From: Tyto alba
Lineage: Eukaryota > Chordata > Aves > Strigiformes > Tytonidae
DNA: 64,000 nt
Direction: 5' to 3'
Assembly: GCF_018691265.1 (NCBI RefSeq)
Contig: NW_024881327.1
Coordinates: 24,979,936 to 25,043,935, forward strand
Shown: piece by piece, positions 42,101 through 52,453 of the stretch
Layout of the letters: every line of letters begins with the position of its first letter
Numbering within the stretch: the stretch's first letter is position 1
Translations under genes and position numbers: made by a program
Notes under the pieces: model-generated
What the model saw: only the letters and a program-made list of their open reading frames with translations
Databases searched by the model: none
Told to the model about the DNA's origin: nothing

Positions 42101-42837
42101 CAGTTGCGCGCAAAGTAATACCCGGCAGGATCCCACGCTGCAATCAGTGACCACGAAGAGCACGCTAAGCCCCCACCGACCGGAAAATCCGCCCAGGTTT
42201 CCCTCCCAGCAGCGAGGACAACGGCAATCGCTCGGAACTTCTGTCCGGCGCCACGGGGGACACGCCGGCAGCAGCGGCGCGGCCCTCCGGCCCCGCTCCC
42301 CCCCCAGGCCATAGCGCAGGAGGTGCTGGCTGAAGCCGCACCACTTTTAATTTTATTTTTTTTTTTTTTTCCCCCTCAAGCTTTCGGGGCAAACCCCGAA
42401 GGGCCTGAAAGCCCGAAGGGCGCGGGTCGGCAGCTGCTACCGCCCGGAGCATCCTCCGCCCTCAGCGAGTGTGGCTCGAAGCTTCGGCTCGAAGCGTTCA
42501 CCTGCCCCCCCCGCCGCCTCTCCTGAGGGATGCGGGGACAGATGCAAAACCTCCGGGGCTGGGGCGCGGCCACCCATCAAAAAAACCCCAAAGCGAAACA
42601 AAACAAAACCCAAAAACTTTGCCGGGAAAAAGTTAATTCCTCAGCACCCGCACCCTGAGCCCAGCTGAGCGGGCACCGGCCCCTCAGGAGCGGCACCCGC
42701 CAACAGACTCTTCCCCTCACGACCGTTACCGGCTCCCCAACGGCCGCGGCGCGCGGGCCGCCCCCTCGCGACTTGCCGGGGCGGGGGGGGAAGAGGAAGA
42801 AGAGAGGGTGTCAGTTACCTGATGCTGCGGGAGCCAT
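34272..42837 (-). CDS. PAICS: Bifunctional phosphoribosylaminoimidazole carboxylase / SAICAR synthetase (9 coding exons)
   Basis: Minus-strand exons in transcript order: 42837-42819, 42013-41816, 39157-38979, 38301-38122, 38035-37922, 36639-36556, 36452-36272, 35284-35126, 34438-34272. All junctions are GT-AG and in phase, giving 426 residues and a TAA stop, the known length of chicken AIRC. The SAICAR synthetase domain (about 1-258) includes [29 protein letters not shown] and the active-site region [20 protein letters not shown]. The PurE-type carboxylase domain (about 267-426) includes [37 protein letters not shown] and [20 protein letters not shown]. The cytosolic enzyme carboxylates AIR to CAIR and then joins aspartate to give SAICAR, steps 6 and 7 of purine synthesis. 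The gene is head-to-head with PPAT, which catalyses the first step. Confidence 0.97.
36162..36193. repeat. A32 homopolymer in PAICS intron 7
   Basis: A run of 32 A on the plus strand (poly-T in the PAICS transcript) lies between exon 8 and exon 7, about 80 bases below the exon 7 donor. It may be a retroposed tail or slippage; no source element was recognised to its left. Confidence 0.9.
39231..41815. other. PAICS intron 2, central part
   Basis: The longest PAICS intron (39158-41815). No further exon, recognisable repeat or second gene was seen. The open frames inside are short and lack splice support. Confidence 0.6.
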
Positions 42838-43476
42838 GGCTATGGCTGCGGGCACGGGAGCAGTCACCTACGGCACAGAAGAGAGAGACTGAGCACACGC
42901 CGCCGGGCCCCGCCGCCGGGGGTAAGAAGGGGCTGGCGGAAGGGGCGGGCAGGCGGGGCAGCGGCGCTTCCCGCCAATCGCCGCCCAACGCGGCGGGGAC
43001 GGCCCGCGCCCCTCTCCGCCCCGAGAAGCCCACTGGGGCGAACCTCGGCTGCCCAATACCACCCCCCCCCCCCCCGAAACCGCCCCCCCTCCCCTCCGCA
43101 CAAACACGGCCCCGGCCCATTTCCCGGCCAATACCGGGGCCGCGCCGCGCCCGGCCCCCGACTCCACAATGCCTCCCCCGGGCAAACAGCCCACCCCCGC
43201 GCACGTTGCGCCCCGCGGGGGCAGCGGGCCCGGGGTCGCGGGGCTGGCTGGAAGCGGAGCGGGGGAGGGGACGGGCGAGGCGGCGGTGTGGGGGCCGAGG
43301 GCGCCCCAACCCTAAACCCCCCCCCCCCCCCCTCCCCGTATGTAAATGAGGGAGGCCGCACCGGCAGGCTACCGGCGGCCCCGCGCGGCGCGGCGCTGTT
43401 GGCTGCGCGCGGCGCCGGCGGGAGCGCGCGGGAGCCGCCAGAGCCGGGGCCGGGGCCGCCACGTGCCGCCCGCGCC
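42838..43476. promoter_or_regulatory. Bidirectional PAICS-PPAT promoter
   Basis: Only 639 bases separate the two divergent start codons. No TATA box is evident. CCAAT boxes are seen at 42974-42978, 43053-43057 and 43128-43132, an NRF-1-like GC palindrome (gcgcacgttgcgc) at about 43200, an octamer-like ATGTAAAT at 43340-43347 and an E-box CACGTG at 43460-43465, 12 bases before the PPAT ATG. Chicken GPAT and AIRC are known from published work to be co-expressed from a short bidirectional promoter, which fits this arrangement. Use of the individual motifs is inference. Confidence 0.88.
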
Positions 43477-43604
43477 ATGGAGCTGGAGGAGCTGGGCGTC
43501 CGGGAGGAGTGCGGCGTGTTCGGCTGCATCGCCTCCGGCGTGTGGCCCACCGAGCTGGACGTGCCCCATGTCATCACCCTGGGGCTGGTGGGGCTGCAGC
43601 ACAG
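43477..43604 (+). CDS. PPAT: Amidophosphoribosyltransferase, coding exon 1 only
   Basis: The first coding exon encodes 42 residues plus two bases and ends CACAG|GTAAGG. It begins [20 protein letters not shown]. The first 11 residues are the propeptide removed in the vertebrate enzyme, and Cys12 becomes the N-terminal nucleophile of the glutamine amidotransferase (Ntn hydrolase) domain. The exon closes within the conserved [10 protein letters not shown] motif, whose next residues must come from exon 2. PPAT makes 5-phosphoribosylamine from PRPP and glutamine, the committed step of purine synthesis, and is feedback-inhibited by purine nucleotides. About 470 residues are missing from this window: I found no sequence matching exon 2 downstream, so intron 1 apparently exceeds 20 kb. 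Confidence 0.95.
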
Positions 43605-43775
43605 GTAAGGGAAGGGGGACTCAACACACGCACGACACCCCACCGGACGGGGCCACCGACCCACACCCGCGTCTCCGTGGCGGGCCGGGCCGCGGCGGCG
43701 GCCCCGGGGCTCCGCGCTGGGAGGGTCCCGGCTCTCCGCTCCGCAGCGGGGCTGGGAGGGGAGCGGCGCGGGGGT

Positions 43776-43805
43776 CCCATCCCGTCCCGTCCCGTCCCGT
43801 CCCTC
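43776..43805. repeat. CCCGT pentanucleotide array
   Basis: Four perfect CCCGT units (43781-43800) are flanked by the variants CCCAT and CCCTC, giving a regular C-triplet run. The complementary strand has G-triplets at 5-base spacing and could form a G-quadruplex. Confidence 0.75.
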
Positions 43806-45095
43806 CCGCTCCTCGCACCGGCGGGAGAGCCCCAAGCGGCGCAGCGCAGGGAACGCCCCGCCGCCTCCCGCCCTCCCGGGCCGGCCCCGCCGCAGGAGCA
43901 GCACCCGGACGTGGTTTTGGACCTCGGGTGCACCTCCCTCAAGTCGCGTCCGCCCCTGCCGCCGCGGCGTGGTCGCGCAACCGGGCGGCGGGGATGCGCC
44001 CCACGCTTCCCGGCCGCGGAGCCCGCCGCCCCGGCCACGCCACGCCGCGGAGGTGTCCCACGGGCGCGCACCTCCCGCCGGCGTCGCGGCGAGGCCCGGC
44101 CGTCGTTCGCGGCGTTCCTCGAGATGCTCACGTTAAACTGCAGTTGGCACTGATCGCGACTAGCGAAACGGAGTGGCCCTTAAGCATTTTTAGGCTCCTA
44201 CTAGCCACAGGTATTTAGATTCATCACCATGACGTACTAAAACTTAATTTCTACCTGCCATGTTCATGGCGATGTAAACCAGACCAGATTCTCCGTGATC
44301 CGTGTGGGTGCGGATCTGCAAAATGAACTTTTGGGTTCTGCTTCGTTTGGTATTGAAAGTAATAACGTTACGCACCGCCATACATTAACCATTTTTTCAG
44401 TGGTGCCGGAAAGGTAAATCCTCCTGGTGGGAAGGCACACACAGCCAAGCTAGTTTTGTAGTCCAGGCCAGGATTCCGTGATAGAAACACCTACACACTA
44501 TGCTTAACTTTCCACTTGCAAAAAAGTGGGCTAAATAATCGAGTTTCTCACAGGCTGGGGAGGTGGGCTTTTCTAAGTGCACACGCAGCGAATAGATAAA
44601 ATGATATGTTCGTTGTATTTTTGAGGTCACAGACACGAAAAGGTTGCTCTGAAATTGTTTTGGGCCAACAACAGAAAAAGGTTTACATCGAGATTTTCTG
44701 TTTATTATGGTTGAGTTTCATATACTTCTATTGTAAATGCTGCATCCCTACATGACTCTCATATACTAATAAGTTTATTTGGGTTGCAGATGTATCATTT
44801 ATAAACTGTATATATTTGCCAGTGTCCATCAAAAATGTTTTTATTGGGAGCAATAGAGTTGCAGAATCCAAGGAACAAAGCCATGTAATCAGTAGTCTCA
44901 TTTTAGGTTACACCATTTTTCAGTGAAGAGGCTGGAAAAAAATCTTACCTCATTTGTGCTTACATAGTTACACTGGTGGATCTGGAGTTTCTTAGTTGGA
45001 AATAAAATGATTGATGTATTTTCATTACTTTGCATCTTATCATCTCAGTTTTCATTGCAACCATATTTCATGATTTTTCAATACACATTTTTTTC

Positions 45096-45115
45096 TTTTT
45101 TTTTTTTTTTTTTTT
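45096..45115. repeat. Poly(T) run of 20
   Basis: An uninterrupted run of 20 T in PPAT intron 1, within a wider T-rich stretch. Confidence 0.85.
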
Positions 45116-46439
45116 CTGATGGGCACTTGACAAGTATATTTGATTTCCATGAGCTCTTTAGTATCAAATATCCCCTGTGGAGGACACAACTGTAGACAAT
45201 AATGCTATGTTGTGATTGAAACTGTAAGCAATTCATGAGGTCTGCAGGACACACCTGAGGCACTACCTCTGATTCTGATCTTCTAAATCAATAATTGTCA
45301 CAATTTTTAAGGGATGCTTTCTTAGAGATATAACCATTACTGCGTCTGTAAAGTGAAACAGTCTGCTCGATTAGGTATACCTTTGCAAGCGCTCAATAAA
45401 ATTCTATTAAATAGCTGAGATGTTAATGTCCCCATTTCCTTCTTTAATGTTTCTCTAAGTTCTTTGTATTTTTCCTGCTGTGAGGTGTAGAAGAGGTGGC
45501 ATCCCTGTCAGGAAGTAATAGGATAACAGCTATTTTTCTTCCTTTTCTTTGGAATGTTTCTTGAAAACCAGAATTAAGATTTAGCCTTTACTGTATCCGT
45601 AAATTTCATTAAGTCTATTCTTCTAAAGTTAAAAACTAAGAAGTGTCTCTTAACCATATTAATTTAAAAATAAGTAAATATGAAAGAGAGAGATGGTAAG
45701 TATTAATGGGCAGTCCCAATCAGGCCTAAGTGACTAACAGAAATTTAATTTTTCCACCAGAAAACAGAGTCTTTAGACCTCACCTTCAAATTAGTAAGGA
45801 TGTTTAGGTGATGACTACTGGATTGAGATACTTAACAGTCATGGGGTTTTTATATGCAGATTAGTCCTGTGCAATAAATCAAACTACAGAATATTCAAGC
45901 ATGGCATTGTATCAGACTGCATTTTTGAGATGACTGATCCACAAAGACAAAGCAGCTGTTAGGAACATGTTATAATTTCTGATCTTTGAAATCATCTGTA
46001 TACATAAAGACCCAGAGTATTTGCTACATGACACAAAAACATGCAGCATAAATCAGTTGTGCGTTATATTCTGATATATCTGGTTGCAGCAATGTGAAGG
46101 ACTTCACTGTTTCTGATAAATGGCTTAAAATGAGTCGACAGTTTGTATTACAATGTTAAAAAGATATTACAGCACTGGAGAGATTTACTCCAGTGAGGAT
46201 GTTTGTAACTGAAAACTTGAAACTCTGTGTGCTGGACCAGGCCACCAAAATATTTAAGCAGGTATTCAGCAGCATGTGTTTGAATGGTGCTTATAGATTC
46301 GGTGCAACTATTCTGCATGAAGAATCAGTGTGTATTTCTAAGCAAGGTTCTGGAGTGGGCCCACGAATAGGCACATCATGAAAGGTAAAAGGTAGACTTT
46401 GGAATTTCACTATCTTGACATAAGCAACAACTTTAAAAG

Positions 46440-46473
46440 TTTGTTTGTTTGTTTTGTTGTTTGTTTGTTTTTA
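46440..46473. repeat. (TTTG)n simple repeat
   Basis: Imperfect TTTG units in PPAT intron 1. A similar tract occurs at about 50048-50099. Low-complexity sequence. Confidence 0.75.
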
Positions 46474-49400
46474 ATTAAAAAGCACCTGCTAGATTGTTGA
46501 GGCTTAAATCCACACTCCTTGGTAGGAGAAGTTAGAATATGGCTTTTTATTGTCTTACTTCATAATAGTGAACTGTGAGGTAAAATGAAAACCAGTATAT
46601 CCCTACTCACAGGCTAATCAAGGCCTTCCACACACTAAGAACACTGTACTAATTTACCTTGAGACCATTTTAAAGTGATTTTAATATGGTTTTAACACAT
46701 TTTACAGCTATGTCAGCAGTGAGTTCTCATGTTTGAAACTTTAAAGCTGCTAAAGCTAATGCTGTTATGCTGGCGTTGACATTAACAAGGCTTAAAAGTG
46801 GGTGTTCTAAATCATCTTTACAATTTGTAAGCCAGGGAACAAAGTCAATGCAAAGTTCACTGGACCATGCCAAAATAAAGTCAGAGGATATTAGTAAGGA
46901 GAGGACTTTCTTGGGGGCGGTGAGGGAGGAGGAGTACTTTTGAGTTACAAATCTATTAAACGTCATTTGAGTCCTTGACCAGGACAAATTTGCAAAGTTA
47001 ATCTTGCAACAAGTGTGATTTCTGTTAACTTTTTGCAAAATACTCTGGAAAATATTTTTGGCAGTAATACTATGTACTGAAACCTGAGTGTATCCAGCTT
47101 TGTACTGATTTTTAGAAAAGGTCTTTAGAAGGCCTCTTCTGTGCAGGTGGAAGTCCTAGTAAGTCAGGGAATACTCCTTGTCCGAACTCAGCTGGGTCTA
47201 TGGTATTTCTTATGAGAATCAGTAAAACGGAAAGTGGAGGCTTGGCCAATATGCTTTTTTGATGCCTTCCCTGTTACTATCCACTATTAAAACCCACACA
47301 ACAGAATCCAAATAATCACCAAAGTACTTTAAGAATTTTTACTTCTCTTTCAGTCTAGTAAAATTACTGGTTGCTTCCCATTAGCCATCCTTCCAAGTAT
47401 CTACACTCAATATAACATAATGAAAGTATATACATTTTATATACAACCTTTTGGCTACAAGATATATTTTTAAAAAAGCTATTTAGCAAGCTATTGGTAT
47501 CCTGTCTCACACTGTGAATCTTTTGAACAAAAAGCTTAAAATTGCAATATATATAGTATTCAGATGGGAATTTTCTGAAGAACATGGATATGGTAATGAT
47601 CCTGATAATTTGGTATGTAACATTTACCGCTTAATCGCAAGACCCCATTATGTGTTAAATGTTTAAATTCCAAATTTTGTAATTAACCGTATTTCTATGT
47701 AAATTCCCTATGGAATATACTGGGTAAGATGTATCTATGCTGTTTTAGCTGAACGTTCATGCTATATGTGCTGGTAAAATATTCCTGACTGCTTTCAGAG
47801 ATACTTACTGAATGTGGATATAGTAAGACTTTATCTTTTAATTCTATCTTGGATAACGTTTATAGGCCATTCTGTGCTGCTAGGTGCTGACAGCCCAGTT
47901 TAATTACATGCCACAAAGCTTACTCCTGCAGGAAGAGAGGAGGAGTGAGACCTTTTTGCTGTGGTGAGCTGTTACATCTGCTCAGTTGTTTTACGTAACT
48001 TCCTGCAGGGTTCAGGTTCCTGCATGTTCATTTTTGGAAAGTGAAAATAAGTCAGATTTCCATTCTAACCAAATGAAAATCTGTTAGATGTACATGTCAG
48101 AAAATGCAGTTCAGTCTCAGCTCTTATCTCTGGATGTGGAGTAACCAACTGGAATGAGATAACGTTAGGAGGAGTAGAAAAAACAGGAGGGAAGTGGTGC
48201 CAAAATGTTTATACAAGAGGATGTTTCAGAGACAGCCATTATGTATATTGTGGCCAACAGATTTTCCATTACGTGAACCTGTAGCCATAGAGTTGGGGTG
48301 AGGCTGTTAGTTTTCCTTGACATTGACTGTAGTTAAGTCATCCATGTAGGCATGATCCAGCTCTCCAGTAGTTTTCATGGGATTGCGCTGTTGGCTTGTC
48401 CACCCGTACCTTAAATTTGAGCATAATGAATGGAGGAAGGATTGTACACAGCACGGGAGGCTCATGTTGGGTAGTTCAGTTCAAATAAAGTGTCCTGGCT
48501 GCTCCTTCTACCATCTCTTACATTGCTTTCCTTGAACTTAAAAAAAAAGCAGGGTTGTCTGGAGGGGTTTTTTATTAGGTCAGTTTTAATTTAAACCAGT
48601 TCTGTCGGTTGGTTAACCTCTTGGCCACATGAGTGCTTGTGCCAACACAAAGGAGACCTTGCTGCAGGAGAAGGAACAAAGGGTGAGAGTCTGGAGGGTG
48701 GGTTTTTTAAGGAATAGTGATGCTGATAGTGCTTGTGGATCCACCAACAGTGCAAGCATTTCTGCTCCCTGAAGCTCATTCTCCATGCATTTAGCCCAAA
48801 TATAGTTTGGTCTACCAGGAAATAATCTAAGTGGGGCATTCAGAGGACTTCCCAGGGCAACAGCCCTATCAAAGACGTGCAAAGTGACCCATTCTTCTCA
48901 GCTAACGACTGTGCTTTAGAGAAGAATGGGATTTTTTAATATAGGTCAGAGTGGTGATTGCTCCATTTATCTGTCACACTTCAAAAATTCGAGTATGCCT
49001 TTTGCAACTGGGGATAAGACCAATTTACCCTCGCAGTGACCTGAACAGCCCCCTGGTGCAGATACTTGAGCGGGGAGAAAAGCAAAGATCTGTTTTTTAT
49101 AGGATTGCTGTGCTTCCCATCATTACTTGGTGTTGGTTTAGATTTTTAAGCTGGATCATTTTTATGATGTAATTTATATTAAGATTCTCAGGAGCAGTTA
49201 CATGGAAACAACTTGGTCTGGCCTTTCTGCTAAAAAGGAACCATGTTCTGGATCTATGTCTAAGAAGGCCTCTCCTCCCAAACCCTTTTAGTCCTATGGT
49301 AGTGCTCTCCCACATAACCACTTAGCATGTGTCAGATGGTGTCACAAGTTCCATTTAACTTGCCCATAAGTGTGCCTAGACGAAATATTGTGTGACTGTA

Positions 49401-52259
49401 ATAAATGTAAAGCTGTGATCAGAACAGAGCCACAGCACAAGCTCAAGTGGATATAAAAATACACTGGAAGGATGAGCTGGATTAACTAATGCTAATTTCT
49501 GAAGGTATTTTTCCTGAGAAATCCTTCCCTAGCGACATCTATTTAGCCCACTGTCACTACCCTGAGAGATGCTGGCAAAAGGAGACAGACTGTAGCTCTA
49601 GACAACTGGAATTCTAAACGTGCAACGTTCATGTTACCTTGTCTCTGAGCAAAAAAAGATGTGGAATCGTAACTATAGCTGCGGTGAAGAAAGGTTGTCT
49701 TGATGCCATTTTGATTTAATCTATCTCAGCATCTTACATATTCAAGTAAATTAATCAGTATCTGTACAAATGGGAGTAGCACATAAATACTCGATGATGC
49801 CAGATGCCCCATGCACTTGACATCTCTTGTCATCTTTGACCAAAACCAAATGTGAACAGCAGGAAAGAAAGAGATAGCTTTCTGACAAAAGAATAGCAAA
49901 AAGCAAGCTCTGCTTTGCCACCACAACACAGAATAGAAGTGGAACCCCACACAAACGAGAGTTTACCTTCTTTGGACCTTTTGTCAGGTAAATCCCGATC
50001 TCTTGAAAATTTGCTGAGAAAAAAACCCTTTTATTTGGAAAGCCACTTGTGGGTTTTTTTTTTTGTTTGTTTGTTTTTTTTGTTTTGTTTTGTTTTTTTC
50101 TGTCGGTTCTTGCTTCATGTCTACCCACTAGTGTTGATACAGTTTCCAAGTAGACTGGGAGCGTGCTCTGCAATTCTCTGCTCTGACCTACTAAGAATTT
50201 AGACAGTGCTTTGCCTCAGTGATTTTATGTTGTTCTCACCTGAACAAGCATTTAAAACCAGATACCTATTTCTTGAAATATCTGTTTATTTTTATTAATA
50301 AAATAAGTATTTTTTATTTTCTGAAAGAAGATAACGTTTTGGGGGGGCATTGTGCTGAATGACAGCAAAGTTTTGGAAAGATTGGGATCTTTGTGCATCA
50401 CTCAGAATTTTAAGTGCAGTTTGTCTTCTTTGCAGTACTGTCTCCCTCAGGGTAGCCTTTCTTCTGGGAGGGCAGTCACACTGCAACAAAAACAACCTTT
50501 GAGCTGTTCAGAGTTAGGGCTAGCACAGCTGTGAACTTGCTGGACTGCTTCAACTCACATAAGAAAACCATTTACTTTTTTTTTTTTCCCAACTGGGCTA
50601 GTCTTGTGTCAGGTTAGTGAGCTGAACTGGTTTATAGGGGATCCAGCAAGCATCAGCTTGCTCAGAGTAGCATGGGGCAAAGGGGATCTTGTCACAATGA
50701 GTTATCAAATCAACTTCAGCCTTGCACTCATGGAACAGAGCATGTAGAGCAGAACATGTAGGTGATCCGTATTATTTTCAGTACAGTTATTTTTAAAATG
50801 TAATTTAAACTGAAATTGAACTAAACTGTTTAAATGTACTAGAGTGAATTAGGAATTAGGGTTGGATCGCACATTTTTCTGGTTCACATGTGGAAGGAGT
50901 AACCCATGATTTTAGTACTGCTAGGAATGGTGAGGTCTTCAGCTGGCTCAGCATGTTCTAGGGTACCTGACTGCCATGATGGCAAGGACAGATCCCTCGT
51001 CCTCCTACCAAAGACTCCTACAAAGTTCTTTATGCAAGTAATATGTTGCAAGTTCAAGGATGTATTTTTGAACCAACTCATTGCAAAGAGAGAAGAAAGA
51101 TTTTTTAAACCAACTAATATTAATATCACAAGCCAAAGAAGGTTTATGCTGAGTAACCAATGTAAAATGTGGAAAGTGATAGGTAAGCATACACCGGAAC
51201 AACTGTACGTCTGTGTCACTGTATAAATGAATATGATCAAAACGCTGTGATTTTCTAGGGACCCTTCTCTGACTCTCAGAATTGTTTTTAAAATGCTAGT
51301 TAACTGGCAGATAAAATTACCTTGGTGGAAACTATTTACCTTCATAATGTCTCATAAAAGAATTAAGAAGAAAATAATTAACCATAGAGCAGGAAACAAA
51401 GCACTATATGCAGTAATATTTTTGTGTAAGATTTTGTGAAGAGGGACTTGGGTGGAATTTAGGCCTCTGTGTATAAAAAGACTTGGCAGCTGTTGCTGCT
51501 GCAGTAAGGACTTGACTACTGGACTTCAGTTGTGCCCTTGTGCATGCCCAGAACTGATCTAGCTTTGGCAGGGCTGTGTAGGTCTGTGCCCAAACATGAC
51601 TGAGATCCAGAAAGGAGTTGTTCTGCTTGAATACACTGAAAGGAAAACTCTGGAAATGCATGCCTTGCAGGCTGTACAGGCTGCAGAGTACTTACACAAT
51701 CACAAAATGAAGTAGTGGCTAGTAGGATTTTGTAGAGTAATGGCTGGTTAAGGCATGGCATTTGTCACTTACCATGTCATTGTTCCCTGCACAGTCTCTG
51801 GGTTTTGTACTTCATTTGGCTACTGCACAAGGCAGACCCCTTGCCCAGTACAGAAGAGGGTTGAGAACCCATGCCTGTGCCTTCTAGGTGGGCACGACCT
51901 TTGTGTACTTTCTGGCTCATTGAATTGTCCGGTTCATTTCTGCACAGCACCACCCCTTCAGTGGGCAGATGGGGATGGTCTCCCACCCCAGCATGGGCAG
52001 GAGGTGAGGCTAGGAGAAGGGTAAATGCTGATAAAGGGATTAAGTGTTGTGTTTTCCTCACCAGCCTTGCCTAGCCAAAAAGAAGTTCTCTTATGGCTTC
52101 AACTGTTTGGTTAATTGCAGAGGACTAACTTGCTAGGAAGGTCATAGATATGATAGTTGGAAACAATGGGATGAAATTTTAACTGTACATGTTTGCTTTG
52201 ATCGGTCTGTTAGTTGTGGCATGTAGGTGAGCCAAGGCATGTAGACAGAGGTTCTATCT

Positions 52260-52265
52260 TTTATT
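52260..52265 (-). terminator. Poly(A) signal of the SANT-like gene
   Basis: AATAAA on the minus strand lies about 190 bases after the TGA stop of the SANT-like gene. A T/G-mixed stretch follows. It gives a short 3' UTR and supports the end of this gene being here. Confidence 0.6.
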
Positions 52266-52453
52266 AGACTGATGTCACTGCTAAAAGCTCACAGTTACAG
52301 ACTATGATGGGGAACTCATCCTTTGTTTTAGTTTAAAAGACTGAAGGTGAATAGAGCAAGCATGAATATATTAAAGGAGAACAAACAGGTGACCTACACT
52401 CATAAATAAGTCTAATTTCTTACAATCTAAAATAATCTCTATGCATGCTAATT

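Larger units (their letters stand above)
42100..44130. promoter_or_regulatory. CpG island shared by PAICS and PPAT
   Basis: A dense GC and CpG block covers PAICS exon 1, the intergenic spacer, PPAT exon 1 and the first part of PPAT intron 1. Composition falls back to AT-rich just after 44130. Homopolymer C runs of 14 (43062-43075) and 16 (43317-43332) sit in the spacer. Confidence 0.85.
44200..52240. other. Gene-free stretch of PPAT intron 1
   Basis: Eight kilobases of AT-rich DNA with T-rich and TTTG tracts. The largest overlapping frames (50884-51345 minus, 50906-51226 plus) have no splice support or recognisable motif. No repeat family was identified with confidence. Confidence 0.55.

Noticed and set aside
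42815..44218. Several long frames on both strands across the PAICS/PPAT CpG island
   Set aside because: All are Pro/Arg/Ala/Gly-rich by-products of GC content; only the short PAICS and PPAT first exons have the expected protein sequence.
50884..51345. Overlapping frames on both strands in PPAT intron 1
   Set aside because: No splice sites in the right places, no motif and no neighbouring exons; chance openness is the simpler reading.
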